Below, piece after piece: positions 36,724 to 48,921 of a stretch of DNA of 64,000 bases. Every line of letters starts with the position of its first letter. Position 1 is the stretch's first letter. Made by a program: the position numbers and the translations under genes. The stretch spans positions 4,788,001-4,852,000 of the forward strand of contig JBBPUQ010000004.1 in NCBI GenBank assembly GCA_038501195.1. The letters are read 5' to 3'. The stretch comes from Nemania diffusa (lineage: Eukaryota > Ascomycota > Sordariomycetes > Xylariales > Xylariaceae). Under the pieces are notes generated by a model. That model searched no databases. It saw nothing but the letters and a program-made list of their open reading frames with translations, and was not told the DNA's origin.

Positions 36724-38749
36724 TCAGAACGGAGATTCAAGCTTAATCTCCTTAGAAGTCGCTTCCTTGCTATTATTAGTGCCCAATACTGCTACAGTGC
36801 TGAAATCGGGACCAGCCGTGCGGGCATCACTTAGAGCAGCGATTGCAGACTCAATGTACTCCGACGTAGAGGTATGATTAATCGTTGACCAGGGAGGTGA
36901 AGGTGATGGGAGAGGTGGAAGTAGCAAGTTCCTAGACATGTCAGTAGCGCGTGTTGGGGGAATGGTGGTAGGTGGCGGCGTCGGCGTATAGATGCTACTT
37001 CGGTCATAGGACGACTCTATTTCCTTGGTTATATCTTCTGAGACCCGGAAGAACTCCTGGCGCAGATCTTGGAGTCTCTGTAGCCCCCGATGGTAATACT
37101 CGATGTCGATGAGTTGGACCTTGCTGGGCTTGGCGACGGCCTGACTCCCGCGCTTGAGATTTGAGGAGGAAATAGAGCCTATAGACGTAGAATTAGGCGC
37201 TTTGCGTTTCTGAGAAGTGGTTTCGTTCCCGGTTCCCTGCGCGAGATCTTGGTTTTCACTGTCGGTGATGATTTTCTCGCTCGCGGTCTTAGTGGTATTC
37301 TTGTTCCTTGCCGATTGAGTCTCTATTATCTCCGTTTCAGTATTATCATCATCATGTTCAATACTCGGAAGACAAATGTTAGATGAATATAAGTCGCCGA
37401 GTGAATTCCTCTCTCGCATCAGTACAGCATCGCTATTATTCGCACGCATAGACGAACGGTTCCGATGTTTATCTCTATTACCATTCTGGCTTCTTCCGAG
37501 TGTGACCTTCCGAGACTTATTTTGTGAGTTAGGCTTGCTCAGAGTTCTTTTAACGGCTAACGAAGCTGCATCGGCCGAGCCACCGGGCTTTCTCGTTGTC
37601 TGTGCCATATCAATCCTGTTTGATTGAGCACGGCGTGTGGATGTGGGTGAAGTTCGGGGAACACTACGCCGTGAAGCAGCAACAAGGTGTGTTGGGTGGG
37701 AAGTAGATGCTTGACCCTCCTGGTTTTGAAAGTTCAGAAAGATTGATTGTTCTAATTGGGTCTCACGATTTATACTCTTATTGCTATCGTCGGCGTGCTG
37801 GACTATATTAGGGACTGGAGGAAATAGCGCCATATCTTGAGCATCGTGGCTCACTTCTTTCTTAATATTCTTTTCGGCGTCCTTGCTGCTATCAGGCGCG
37901 ATGCCTTTCTGTATTAGAGTCTCTAGAACTCGCCGTTAGAGATGAAAGTCAGCCAATTATTGAATGAAACTAGTGACGCCTTACCCCAAGATCGAAACTT
38001 AAACCGGAAAACAGCACTAAGCCCAGGATAGATGAGCCCTACTACAGGCTGCGTGCGGGTAAACCTAAGCGAACATTAACTCATATGAACTTAGAGGTTT
38101 AGTAAGTTGGCTTACCTGACTCCGTGAGACCGAGGTTCTCTTCTAGCTGCTTCCTGGGGTACAATAAAGTCTTTAGGGTGTTCGCCAACAGGTATAGAAG
38201 CTGTACCAGATTCTTTTACTAAAGTAGTACGATACACCGCCACCTCGATTGTGCCGAGTCGTTCGATTCTTTCCATCTCGGACGCATGCTGCTCATCTGT
38301 AACATGGTCGCCTGTGTGCGGCTGTTAACAGAGCTCAATAACATCTACGGCACGGTTGTAGACTTACCCTTGATGAATTTCGAAAAGGTGAGCTCCTGTG
38401 AAACATGGCTTTCAGGGTTATCAGGGTTCTCCATAATGCGGTAGCTAATATCTCGTTTCCATTCCACTTCCCCCATATCATTCTGCTCGCGAAATTGGCC
38501 ATTTGCCCAGACACCATCAATCATTACTGAGAAGTAGAAGATACGATTCCTGAAATCCCACGACTGCTCGTCCGTAACTCTAAGGTTGATTCTGAAGGGC
38601 TCGTTATATTTGCATTCGATGTATTTTGTAACCAATGGTGGGCACTGATAGACTTCGCGCAGTCCTGACGGATCGTCATACTCTCTTGCAGTGCAGCCAT
38701 TGGTGAAGATAGTGACCTCTACGCCTGGTACCCCTTGAATGATCGCCAT
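36724..38749 (-). CDS. DUF7918-type fungal protein with long disordered C-terminus
   Basis: Four exons on the minus strand: 38749-38368, 38311-38116, 38064-37985 and 37922-36724 (618 residues), introns 56, 51 and 62 bp, phases closing. The N-terminal ~200 residues match a fungus-specific globular domain: MAIIQGVPGVEVTIFTNG, TKYIECKYNEPFRINLRV, FYFSVMIDGVWANGQF, then a short linker and IEVAVYRTTLV. I assign it to the DUF7918 family from memory of these patterns. The remaining ~400 residues are low-complexity, rich in Ser, Thr, Asn and Lys, with basic patches (SQKRKAPNST) and a predicted helix at YHRGLQRLQDLRQEFFRV, which may be a nuclear or protein-binding tail. The molecular function of the family is not known. 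The start at 38749 is preferred over 38758 because the family begins near MAI. Confidence 0.85.
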
Positions 38750-39915
38750 CAGAAGCATTCAGACTCTAGGACGACTACACTCTGGTTTAGATATGAGTAA
38801 TAAATGCCAGTTGGTACCTACGAGCATACAGGTACAACTAGGAGAAAGGGTGATGGTAGTTGGGCCCTGTCGAGGAAGCCAGTAAATTATGTAGTGTGGA
38901 AGTAGACGATGTTGAACGCGGGATCATAAGATTACGTAAACGTGCCTTAATTTATAGGTACCATATCGGTTTACGATCAGTAGCTCGTTCATCAAACGAC
39001 TAGATGCAAGAACAAAACATATAGATTGATTGAAAAAATGCGATGTAACGAAATGGTGTTTGAAGAGCAGGGAGAACTATAAATTTGAGGTTGCTGATGA
39101 GAAAGACTGAAGCTTTTTCAAGCGACTTACTACTTAGTCATAGCTGTGAATTAGACTTCGTATTGGTAAGCAGTCAAGGAGATGCCTTTAGAGCGAGAAA
39201 ACGAGGGACTGTAGTTTGTTTGCTCGGTATTAAATGATCAGATAAGTACGAGTTCACCATCGCATGTGGGATTTGAGATAGTCTGGGCGCGATCTCGGTA
39301 GACAGGACTAGCTCGGCACCCCAATATCTTAAGAAATCCTACCATGGGAAAGAACGAGGCATTCACGAAGACTTTATTGCGTGCAGATGGCAAACAAGTA
39401 GCTTGATTATGGAGAAACAAGGCGGCACGGTTGAGGAAACAACAGTATGAGTGAAAGTTCATACGGATGAAGTAATCAAGTTCATAGGAGAGAGGTACGC
39501 TTCACTACATCGAGATGCAAAGGAACTGCGTTCCAGATGTCTTAGGAATTGAAGACGCGGTTTCAATACGTGAATTAGAGAACTCTCGGTGGCCCGATCA
39601 GTTCTTAGCTTGGCCTTCTTGAAATAAGTCTATACGTTTTATATAAATATGCTTATAGATATAGAAAATGGCTAAGTAGGTAGTATTTTGGGGGTAATAT
39701 GAAGATACCGGGTAGTCCCCTTTAGAAACGCGGTAGGGATTTAAGTTAGGCTTCATGTTCCGTCGCAATGTATGGCCAGTCACACTCATGATCTCATTCC
39801 TCTTATTCGACAAAAGTTTCTTCGCATTAAAGTAACATATCAGCATTCGAATGATTAATAGATCCTTTAGATTGTAGCTCGAACTCTCGTTCCACCTTGA
39901 TGCCTCAACGTGTAG
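38750..39915. other. intergenic region
   Basis: About 1.2 kb, AT-rich. Frames at 39238-39462 and 39598-39846 carry no recognisable motif. Nothing else was seen. Confidence 0.5.
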
Positions 39916-41215
39916 TCAGCTCGTGTTCGCCCTCCCCTGTCTTACCTCCAGAAATGGATGCCTTGGGAATCCAGTTTCCCTTTTACGATCGCTGTTGTTG
40001 ATTCGAATCCAGTCGCGTCCCCCGGCTGCGTTGTATGGGGACGCTAGTTCATTAGAGCCGTCGCTCGCGCCTCCAGGGGTTCTGGTGTTGCTTCCAAGTC
40101 GCTTGAAGCCCTTGGCTACCTGGCGGTAGATGATGGGGAGGTTCGCGCAGAGGATGGCGCCGCATGGTTCGAGTGCAGACAGGATTCCCAGTGGGACTTC
40201 TTCCCCTAATAAATGATACTCAGGTTGGAAGAGCGCGCGATAGAGAGATATGTTGGGCAACGAAGGCTTACAAGTTACGTCGCCGGAGCCAGCTGAGAAT
40301 ACCACAGACAGACGCGCGATACTAAGGCCGCAAACTCCAAGGCCGATAGAGAAGAGACAGCAGAGAGCGATACGTTTCGCCCTACTTACATTGAGCCTCA
40401 TGATAACCGGAATAGGCATGGCAAAGATCCAAAGATCGAAGATGAGGTTTAGGACGTTGGTAGAATAAGTAAATGCTACTTTGTCGACGCATTTGGCCGT
40501 GGTAGCTACGGATGCATCCCACCAGCCTTCAATAGGTTGACAACCGAGGCCGAGAACGACTTCCATCTCAATGAGCCAAGCGAGCACAAAGCCGGCGGTG
40601 ATCAGAATAAATATTCTCATTTTACTCGCCATGAATATGCGGTAGTAAAGAGCTAAGATCGACAGCTTAGTACTAGCAATCGCGAAATCGTAGAAGTGGC
40701 TGAAGATGTAATCGCCCTTTTGCATGTCAGACCAGGGGGTTGAAGAAAGCTACTCGATGGGGTAACGCAAACTGTCGGCTTACCTGAAGGTATGTCGATA
40801 TGCTGTCCGGATCCAAAGCCTGAACATGGCGTCCCAGTCCATGTGGTGGTCCTGGGATCAGGGTTAGAAGTAATAGTTCACAGACTAGCTAGACTCGGAG
40901 ACGGCACAAACCATAGACAAGACCAGCAATGCACTCGGCCACAGCGGTAAGCTAAGATACGAATATCAGTACCCGATATCTCGAAATAAAGAGTCAAGAT
41001 TGTACTAAATATCAAGATCTCCTTACAGTTGCCCACACGATCAAGAAATCATCGTATCCCAGATGGCCCTCAGAGTTCGGGCTGGCTTTCACCCAGAGTC
41101 TGAAAAGGGTGCTAAGAATCTCAAGAGGGATAGGGAGCGAGTAAAAAGCGGTAACAAGGGGCCGACGATCTTCAGCCAGATACGCAGCGCTGTAAGTCCC
41201 TGTGTTATTTACCAT
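39916..41215 (-). CDS. PTH11-like / fungal rhodopsin-type integral membrane protein
   Basis: Five exons on the minus strand: 41215-41027, 40951-40912, 40851-40784, 40716-40272 and 40205-39916 (343 residues); phases close. It is a seven-helix-like protein of the widespread fungal family related to PTH11 receptors. Recognisable segments are EDRRPLVTAFYSLPIPLEIL, GYDDFLIVWATL, AVAECIAGLVYGPPHGLGRH, FYDFAIASTKLSILALYYRI, the GCQPIEGWWD loop, NLIFDLWIFAMPIPVIMRL, and GILSALEPCGAILCANLP. Intron 4 (40271-40206, 66 bp) is a multiple of three and free of stops, so the frame reads straight through it; removing it restores the family motif DVTWEEVPLGILSALEP. The tail is polar and likely cytoplasmic. Family members include surface sensors needed for pathogenic development. 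The ligand is unknown, and no CFEM domain is present at the N-terminus. Confidence 0.9.
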
Positions 41216-42426
41216 AATGGGCAGATAGATAGCAGCTATGGCTAGAGTTGGAGAGTAAAGTGTATCACATGGCTCAAAAGAATCAACGTCGAATCAAGGC
41301 TCCCAACTAAGATTCATCCGATTTACAACCGGTTTTATATAGGGGAAAGTGCACGTATTCACAAGCCCCGAGCCTCACACAGTGGCTGGTGTACGTTTTT
41401 CTCGTTTTGCTGGAGAGGGAGAATTCGACCGGCCTAGGCGCTGTATCATGCCGACCTCTTCATGCGATGGCACCTAAACTCTCCAGTCTTTCTAATTGCC
41501 TGCAGGTCCTGTATACACCTGATAGATCTCGAAAAGGACGTTCAATTAATCAATCATATTCCTCTGACTTCTTCGAACTCTTGCGGCACTACCCGCGACA
41601 ACCACCCTATGTGATAGGTAATAAGTGTAACCGGCGAATTGCTAAGACTTATCATGATCACAAGAAATATCGGGTCACCTCAGGTTACATGTCAACTTAA
41701 CTCGGTTTAGAGAAAAATACGGGTTGGCATGCTATAAATGCTGTGTAGCCCAAAAGTGCTAAATAGTAAGTAGAGCCCCAAGATTGTTCGTATCGGTACT
41801 TATACACGTGTCGTGTCGATCATAATCCGCGGCATCGCGGCATAAACAGATACCTGCATATATTAACTTCCACTTAGTACCCTCTAATAAACCAGGACCT
41901 CTCAGAGCACTCTATTGCGGAAACCGCCCGTCGAGTTACCGATGTATATAAAGCAAGAGGTTATAACTTGCTGGTGTTCAAGTTGCATTATTGATAATCA
42001 ATTGATTCGATAGTATCCCTTTGCATTCTTTGCCTAGTATCTTATTGAAACTGTGATCTTTGAAGACGGTGGTATCTGTAAAACAGGTGAGACTTTAACT
42101 TGCATGTGGCACTGTCTCACATGCACCGGCGACATGCACCGCCCACTCCGGTCATCTTGTTTTCTCAACAGCCAACAGTCAACTAGTCCAGAGCCTCCCC
42201 CATTTCCCATTGCTTATCAGTCTCATAATAACAGCGACGATTCTATCGAGACAGCTCGTTCGTGGTATTGCGCGAAAATTGCCTGCTTGTAAGTTCCAGC
42301 TTCACTACGCATCGTGAGATTTTCTGGCGGATTTGTTGCGACGCAATTGCGAGACGATCTAACCCGGCTTTTTTGTCTTGAGAGCGTTCGAGTAACTTCC
42401 CACACTTTCATCGCGAGCTCGCAAGC
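41216..42426. other. divergent promoter region (receptor / esterase)
   Basis: About 1.2 kb. Frames at 41389-41700 and 42053-42292 have no recognisable content. AT-rich near 41700-41760. Confidence 0.5.
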
Positions 42427-44600
42427 ATGAATAAGGGATGGGCTTTCAACTGGCTGACATGGCTGGTGGTTGCGATAGGGTGCGCGGCAGCCGGGAAACT
42501 CGTTGAAACGTCTCCCTCTGTTTCCGGCCCTGTCGTCGATCTCGGGTATGCGACTTATGAAGGTTATTTCAACGATACGTACAATCTCAATATCTGGAAA
42601 AGGTATGAATGCCGTTTTATTCTCGCCAGACACGTCATGGCTGGCTTACATGTCCCCTGCTGCGTATAAGTCATCCAGTCATAATCCCCACAGTGCAATA
42701 ACCATAATAAAACTTAAGCATAATCGCTGATCTCTTCTATTAACGCCTAACCGCTCTATCTATATAGTATTCGTTATGCTGCACCACCTACCGGGCATCG
42801 CCGATGGCAGGCTCCTCAGGCTCCTCTCTCCGATGATGGCCATATCACCCGCGCAGTAGATCAGCCTCCTTTATGCCCCCAAACTGGTGCTTTCGGCCTT
42901 CCTAAGGTCTACGGCTTCAACTCCGGTCTAGGAAATGAAGACTGTCTCTATCTCAATGTTTACGCTGCCCCAAATGCGACCAAACTGCCGGTCCTGGTAT
43001 GGATCCGTATGTAACCCCCTTTCGCTGTGTCTGCTTCTCCCATAGAATCACTAGGCTTAACTAACTATGTGCCTCCTAAAGATGGCGGTGGGCATTCAGT
43101 CTTCGGGGCAGTATATGACCCGAGTGTATGGATGAACACCAACAACAATAGCTTCATCGTTGTCGAGATGCAGTATCGACTGGGAGCCTTCGGCTTTCTT
43201 GCATCTCCAGAAGTTAAAAAGGGGGGCCGGCTCAACACTGGTCTGCTGGATCAGCGGTTTGCTATTGAATGGACTCGGAAACATATTACCAAGTTTGGAG
43301 GTGACCCGGACCGCATCACCGTAGGTGGTGAATCTTCCGGCGCGGCGTCCGCAGTCTTTCATGCTCTAGCTTACGGCGGCAAAGAAACAGGCCTCTTTAA
43401 CAACGTATGCTAATCCCTTAGTTATTCATATTTGACTTATTAGAGGCTTGCTAAGTTATAATTAGATTATCGCTGCAAGCCCGTACTTCCCAACGGTATA
43501 TAACTACTCCGATTCGTTTACCACAGCTCGTTATAACAAATTTGTTGAACTTGCCGGTTGTAGCACACCAGGTGCGAATGAGAGTACATTTGACTGCCTC
43601 GTAGCAGCGGATACAGAGGTGCTGCAAAACGCCAGTGGAACTGTATCAACCACCTTGGGATATTTTGGTAGCTTTGCCTTCCTACCAGTGATCGACGGTG
43701 ATTACATCCAGGAGCGGCCAGCAGCACAGCTGCTGAGTGGAAAGTTGAGTGGGAAACGTGTTCTCGTTGGCGTAAGTTTTCATATGATACACCAAATTAT
43801 TGGTAATTTACACTCACACATAATAGAATAACGCAAATGATGGAACCCCTTTATTCAACCCCAACGTCTCCACGCGAGCAGCGTACGACAGTTTCATCGC
43901 CGAGATGTTCCCGCTGTTCACTCCAGAAGACATCAGCAGCCTCAACGAGATCTACCAAGTCCCAGACACACTTCCCCCCTCCAGCGGCATCGTCTTTGAT
44001 ACCCTCGGGTACACGGGGCCGACGGCGCTGACGCAATCCGGGCTCGCGACGGGGATCCAGCAAACCGTATTCGACATCGCGGCCGAGACCGTGTTCGACT
44101 GCCCAGCGCAGTGGATCGCCGAGGCTTTTAGCAATACGGGGGAGCGGTCGGCGTGGCGGTACCAGTACTCGGTGACGCCGTCGTACCACGGCGCGGACCT
44201 GAGCGCGTACTTCGCCGTCGGCGCGACGCTACCGAGCGCCGGCTTCCGCCACGCGATGCAAAGACTCTGGGGTGCCTTCATCACCACCGGCTCGCCCGTA
44301 ATCTCCATCGCCGACGCCGCGGGGGGCCAGCAGCAGGGGAACGCAACCGTCCCCGTCGCTGGGAACGGCCCCCTCATCGACTGGCCCCGGTTCACGCGCG
44401 ACAGCCCCGTCCTCATGAACCTCAACACCACCGGCGGGAAGATTAGCCTCGTCACGGTCACGGACCAGTTGGCTTACTACGTCCGCAGTGGCCCCGGCGT
44501 TGTGAATACTTTCAACCTTGCGAATTCTTTCTCTTGGGAGGGGGGTCGTGGTAGCCGCTGTGACTTCTGGCGAGCTGTTTCGCCGAGGGTCCCGCAGTGA
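42427..44600 (+). CDS. secreted type B carboxylesterase/lipase
   Basis: Five exons: 42427-42602, 42768-43006, 43082-43404, 43466-43771 and 43827-44600 (605 residues). Introns are 165, 75, 61 and 55 bp and all phases close. An N-terminal hydrophobic signal sequence (WAFNWLTWLVVAIGCAAAG) predicts secretion. Family motifs are GNEDCLYLNVYAP-like, VLVWIHGGGHSVFGA (oxyanion region), VVEMQYRLGAFGFL, the QRFAIEWTRKHITKFGGDP helix, and the nucleophile elbow GGESSGA with Ser223. A catalytic-His candidate is His469 in YHGADL. Enzymes of this alpha/beta-hydrolase family cleave carboxylic esters; the substrate cannot be read from sequence. Several Asn-x-Ser/Thr sites fit a secreted glycoprotein. The neighbours (SDR, P450s) allow a role in metabolite modification, but this is inference. 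Confidence 0.93.
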
Positions 44601-44954
44601 GCTTCCCAGCTCACTATGTAGATAGGTAGATAATAGAACGTCAAGTGTATATTTAGACTACCAGCGATCTCAGTGCCTCCAGCCCCAAACGTACTCTTGC
44701 ATTACGCGAGGCAACGCAATGATCTTACCCCTTAAAACGCTACTGACCATATTAGCATGTAATCCCATTTGGCCTTTTTCCCTTAGTTTTCTCACACCCC
44801 TGTTGGCTACTTAGACATGCTGGTTTTATACTTTACACCCAATCCCTTTTGAATTAGCTTTCATTCTTATTTCTTTCTATTCTGCAAGGGATGTAAACTA
44901 GCGCTTTACTCTGTGATACTGTGAACTAGACAACAATCGCTGGGGACTATTAAG
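44601..44954. other. convergent 3' intergenic region
   Basis: About 350 bp between two stop codons. Nothing recognised. Confidence 0.5.
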
Positions 44955-46473
44955 TTAGATATACAACTTCGCTAGTACGCTGTTAATATCTTGAAGTCTT
45001 GCAAGATACTTTGGGGGGTTCTTTTCCTGAAGGTGTAGATAAAAGTCCACCGTATCTTTAACCTGCTCCTCGAAGGCTTTGAACGTATTCCCGAATACCA
45101 TTCTTGTTCTTCTATTGCCAATTGTGCAAGGGGTAATCCGCGTCGGGACGTCCTCCGTCGTAAACACTGAACAGATTAATTTCGGATAATGTTCTTTGAC
45201 AATGAGCATGGCGTCGAACCAGTTCGTGGAGCCGCCAGTAAGGATATAGCGACCCGGGGGGACTTTTGGCGATAACGCCTCGACGTGACATCTCGCCACA
45301 TCATCTATGTGAACAGATACTCCAAGTAGCCTCTCTCTGCCCTTCCCTAGGATATGGTTCAACAGCTTCGCGTTTGAGCCCTGGTTGAAGCCCTCTAGGG
45401 TCGTCTTCATCCGATCAGGGCCGAAGACATTAGTCACCATGATGCACACGAGATCGAAGTGTAAACTGCTACTAAACGCAATGGCAATTTCCGCAAGGAC
45501 TAAGTCAGTGGTCCTACTGCCGATGTAGGTAGCCATTTCAGGGTTCCAGCGATGAGACAGTTCTCGGGAGGAATCGATATAGACTGGCGCGTATTCGCCT
45601 TGTAGATTTCGTTAGCAGGAGGGCGGAGTAAAACAGCATAGGGGACTTCTACCGATAATTTCCTTTGTCCCAACCCAATCATCGAGCTCTTCAGGCTTGA
45701 AATAAGCAGTAATCGATGAGGTGAAGACGATCCGCTTGATATGGCGGCACAGCGTGGCGGCCTCTATGATCTCGCACAGGATCCAGACATTGGCCTTAAT
45801 TAATTTAGGGGTAGTACATATCGGCTACAACCACGTCAGCATGTTTAGACCTCTCCGAGGCGTATCAGCAGCTGAACTAACAATAGGAAGAAACAGAGAT
45901 GCCACGTAGATGCAACTCGCCCCTTTGAAGTGCTCGACAAGCTCTTTAACAACCAGCTTTCCGATCACTGCAAATCTAATGTGATCAATACACCTCTCGG
46001 GGAAAGTGGATAAAAAGTCTTTCATATCTCCGAGCTGTACAGTAGAAAATGCAGCGCGGACTTGATATCCAGAATCAATGGCCTGGACAGCGGTCGCGTA
46101 GCCTAGGAAGGAAAAAAGGCCGATAATCTATAGACGGCGTTAGTAGGAACAACGATTCACCCTGCGATTCATTCAATATTTAATAGTGCCTTACCACTAC
46201 GGTTTCTCTAGAGGTATCCTGTCCAGGCTTGACAGTTTCGAGTTGATTGTCTTCGAGCTTGCTCTCTGGAAGCGTAGTGCATTCGGATGGGCTGCCTTTA
46301 GATTTATTTCCCCCAGAGATAGTTTCCTCGGACGCAGATTTTTCAGATGAGCTACCTTCGCAGGTACGGTCTTTAGGCTTCTGCTCTTCAAAGCCGGTTT
46401 GTATCACACATTCAGCATTTCTACCTCTTTCATTCTCGGCGCCGCGCCCCCCTACGACTGGTACTGCTACCAT
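44955..46473 (-). CDS. divergent extended SDR / NAD-dependent epimerase-reductase-like protein
   Basis: Four exons on the minus strand: 46473-46195, 46127-45882, 45824-45653 and 45598-44955 (446 residues). Introns are 67, 57 and 54 bp with TACTAAC, CTGAT and GCTAAC branch sites; phases 0, 0 and 1 close. Residues 1-93 are polar, rich in Ser, Glu and Lys, and not part of the fold. The Rossmann start is TVVIIGLFSFLGYATAVQAI (94 onward), followed by RAAFSTVQ, EHFKGASCIYVAS and RIVFTSSITAYFKPEE. The catalytic position reads YIGSR (Tyr257, Arg261) where SDRs have YxxxK, and the glycine loop reads GLFSFLG instead of GxxGxxG. Later parts (VTNVFGPD, VSVHIDDVARCHVEAL, GRYILTGGS) are normal for extended SDRs such as cinnamoyl-CoA-reductase-like enzymes. 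The frame is intact, so it may be a working divergent enzyme, an NAD(P)-binding regulator or an early pseudogene. Confidence 0.78.
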
Positions 46474-48061
46474 TTTTTGTCAATGGTCCACTAGGGACAG
46501 GATCCTTCTTTAAGAATTTGTATATCGAGTGATAGAAAACACCATTAAATTTATGGATAGTAGATGGATATAGTAAGGTCGCCCTCTGACATATCAGCTA
46601 ATTAAGGTATACAGTATACTTCAACTTCACGGCAAGTGCAATTTCCATTACAACATATAATATGAGTGATACTTTCCGTCCAATATAAATGACTGGTACA
46701 ATAGTATTAACTTTCCGAAGAAGTGACTCCTAACTTCTATCCCATGAAAGTAAGTAAGGGGGTGATGTAATCCTCCAAAAACACAGCTTACGCTTACAAG
46801 AAGCAGCCACCAGTATAGCCTACACCAAACCTAAACGACTTCATCTCAACATCATAATCGCTCCCTATTCTGTCAAATTTAGGTAAACTTATACCACAAA
46901 AAGGATAACACTAGCTAAAGACTGGAGAGACCTAGCTAACCACATAAGCTGTCAAAGGTCGGGAGATGGGCTGCTGCAAGTAAATGGCGTAGCTTACTCT
47001 ACACATTTAACATTTAGCATGAAAGTACCGTAGGAGCTTTTGTGCAACATAAAACGGCTTGCTGTACTACCACAATTCTATGTGTCAAATATCCTATAAT
47101 AAAAAAGGTACCGTGCAGGCAGATGTAACCCCATCTAGTAAATTACAAGTTGATCAGTACTAAATATAACGAACACAAACAATGATATTCTACATCGTAT
47201 CCTTATATTCTAGCAACGTACTGGCCTGTTGGTACGCTAAGTAGAACCCTCCCAGTGAATCACAATAGGTTATCTCAATGTTTGCAATTTAATACGTGTA
47301 AGTAACAGCTACGTCCAGCCTTCATCTAGTAAGACGCCGGTGCAGACTGTAACCTAATACTTACGCGTCAGGAGCGAAGAGAAACATAAGAACCGTTAGG
47401 CCGATAGTGCTTGAAAGCAAAAAGCTCAAGTTCTGGTTGGTACAACCTAGCGAAGTATTCCTACGAACATACTCTCTCTACTCACTATCACTAGGCGCCG
47501 GGGGTTCGATCCCTTGGGAGCCAAAATATTTCTCTCTTTCTTCCTTTTTCTCGAGGATGCTGGTTATTTACCTAGGTATCTTCCCCAATACTTTTACTTT
47601 TTGCATAGCCATAGTTACCAGAAATGCAGGCGTTTACTCGCAATTATGATCACAACATTGCCTGCCGGAATCACATCAGATCCTACAGATATGCAAGGCG
47701 TGTTAGACTAGTACTATAAGGCCGCGTCATAGAATCCTGATGTTGCAAATCCTTCAGCCTATGACACAATAGACCATAACCGACCACCAGAATAACTCGG
47801 CCTTTGCGCAGTGATGATCGTAAGATATATTCAGGAGTGAACTTATACTCAAAACCATACAAGATCGACGAGCATAGCTGAAAGTCGCATCACGGCGTGA
47901 CTCCTTCAAAGTCCGCATCATGATGTTTTCCAAGAACTGCGACCATCCCGCAGACGCCACTGACGATGGGACAAGAAAAAGGGAGGTCTGTTTGGTAAGA
48001 GGCACCAGTCTCTCGCCGAAGGCAAGCAATGACTTAGAATAGAGCGGTGTGGATGGAAAAG

Positions 48062-48069
48062 TATAAAGG
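48062..48069 (+). promoter_or_regulatory. TATA-like box (TATAAAGG) of the small secreted protein gene
   Basis: Located 131 bp upstream of the ATG at 48193, followed by a pyrimidine-rich stretch and a short repeat in the likely 5' UTR. Suggestive of a strong, regulated promoter; inferred from sequence only. Confidence 0.5.
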
Positions 48070-48114
48070 CATGCCTTTCCTCTGCTTTTGTTGTTCTGGA
48101 GACACTCTTCTAAT

Positions 48115-48135
48115 ATCAGACATCAGACATCAGAC
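48115..48135 (+). repeat. three tandem 7-bp units (ATCAGAC)
   Basis: Three exact copies of a heptamer between the TATA-like box and the start codon of the small secreted protein gene, most likely in the 5' UTR. Confidence 0.9.
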
Positions 48136-48192
48136 ACAACACACCTTCGAACCCAATATCTACACTATATTTCACAATACCAATCACTCACA

Positions 48193-48503
48193 ATGAAGGC
48201 CACATTCGCAATCGCAACCCTTCTCGCCACTCTCGCGGCCGCATCCCCCGCCCGCAGCGGAAACATGCTGCCGCACGAGGCTCGGGCCATCACGCCTGAC
48301 CAGTTCTGGAAGCGCTGGTGCGCGCCGGACCCGGTTGAAAACCCCGTCTGCCCACTGGGTGCTTTCTGGGTAAGACTGTCCGCCTATCATACACGAGGGG
48401 AGACGAGAAAAACACTTGCGAACTGACTTACTAATTTCCTTGTTACTAGTGTGGTCCCGCCGACGGCGATGGACAGTGCATTCCATGCGGCCAAAGCTGC
48501 TAG
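48193..48503 (+). CDS. small secreted cysteine-rich protein (candidate effector)
   Basis: Two exons, 48193-48369 and 48450-48503 (76 residues), joined in phase 0 across an 80-bp intron (GTAAGA donor, CTAAT-like branch, ACTAG acceptor). Residues 1-18 are a clear signal peptide (MKATFAIATLLATLAAAS), then a Lys/Arg-poor linker with one possible dibasic-like site. The mature part has six cysteines with spacing C-x9-C-x6-C-x8-C-x2-C-x3-C, enough for three disulfides, and ends at the last cysteine. Small size, signal peptide and high Cys content are the usual marks of fungal effectors, antimicrobial peptides or hydrophobin-like surface peptides; it does not have the eight-Cys hydrophobin pattern. 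No homolog is recognised. The last four cysteines come from exon 2, so an unspliced reading misses most of the disulfide core. Confidence 0.82.
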
Positions 48504-48921
48504 GAGTCTAGACAGACCAGTCGATGACTATGTATATCAGACAGAAGGTACTTTATAGCTGCCTCACAACACAATGGAAGTTCATTACTGACTCTGCATA
48601 GTTTGTGAGAGCTATGGGTGCTCTGTGTACGTGAAAAGTAGGGGCGGGGACTGGGGTGATTAGAGGACTACTACTCTCTGGGCTGCAAGGACGCTTGCTA
48701 GCTAGGTGTTTCTTTTGATTTTGTTACTCAATATCATGTTGGGTTAGCCATTCATTTAGTTGCAGAAATACAGACACCTCGAGGTCACCAACCTGTTCTA
48801 TATGATTTGACTGTGATTATAGCTAAGTTCTAGGTAGTATATTACATGATTTATGGAATCGTGAAAGTCGCTGTATTCGGATCGCTTCGATACATCAGGG
48901 AGTTCAAAAAACAAAACCCAA
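48504..48921. other. convergent 3' intergenic region
   Basis: About 420 bp between the small secreted protein gene and a P450 gene. Nothing recognised. Confidence 0.5.

Larger units (their letters stand above)
46474..48192. other. AT-rich intergenic region
   Basis: About 1.7 kb with no intact gene. A tRNA-like B-box word (GGGGTTCGATCCC) occurs near 47500, but I could not build a tRNA around it. The end carries the promoter of the small secreted protein gene. Confidence 0.5.

Noticed and set aside
47490..47520. tRNA-like B box (GGGGTTCGATCCC)
   Set aside because: No matching acceptor stem, D-arm or anticodon arm could be built upstream, and the T-stem pairs poorly. At best an old tRNA fragment.
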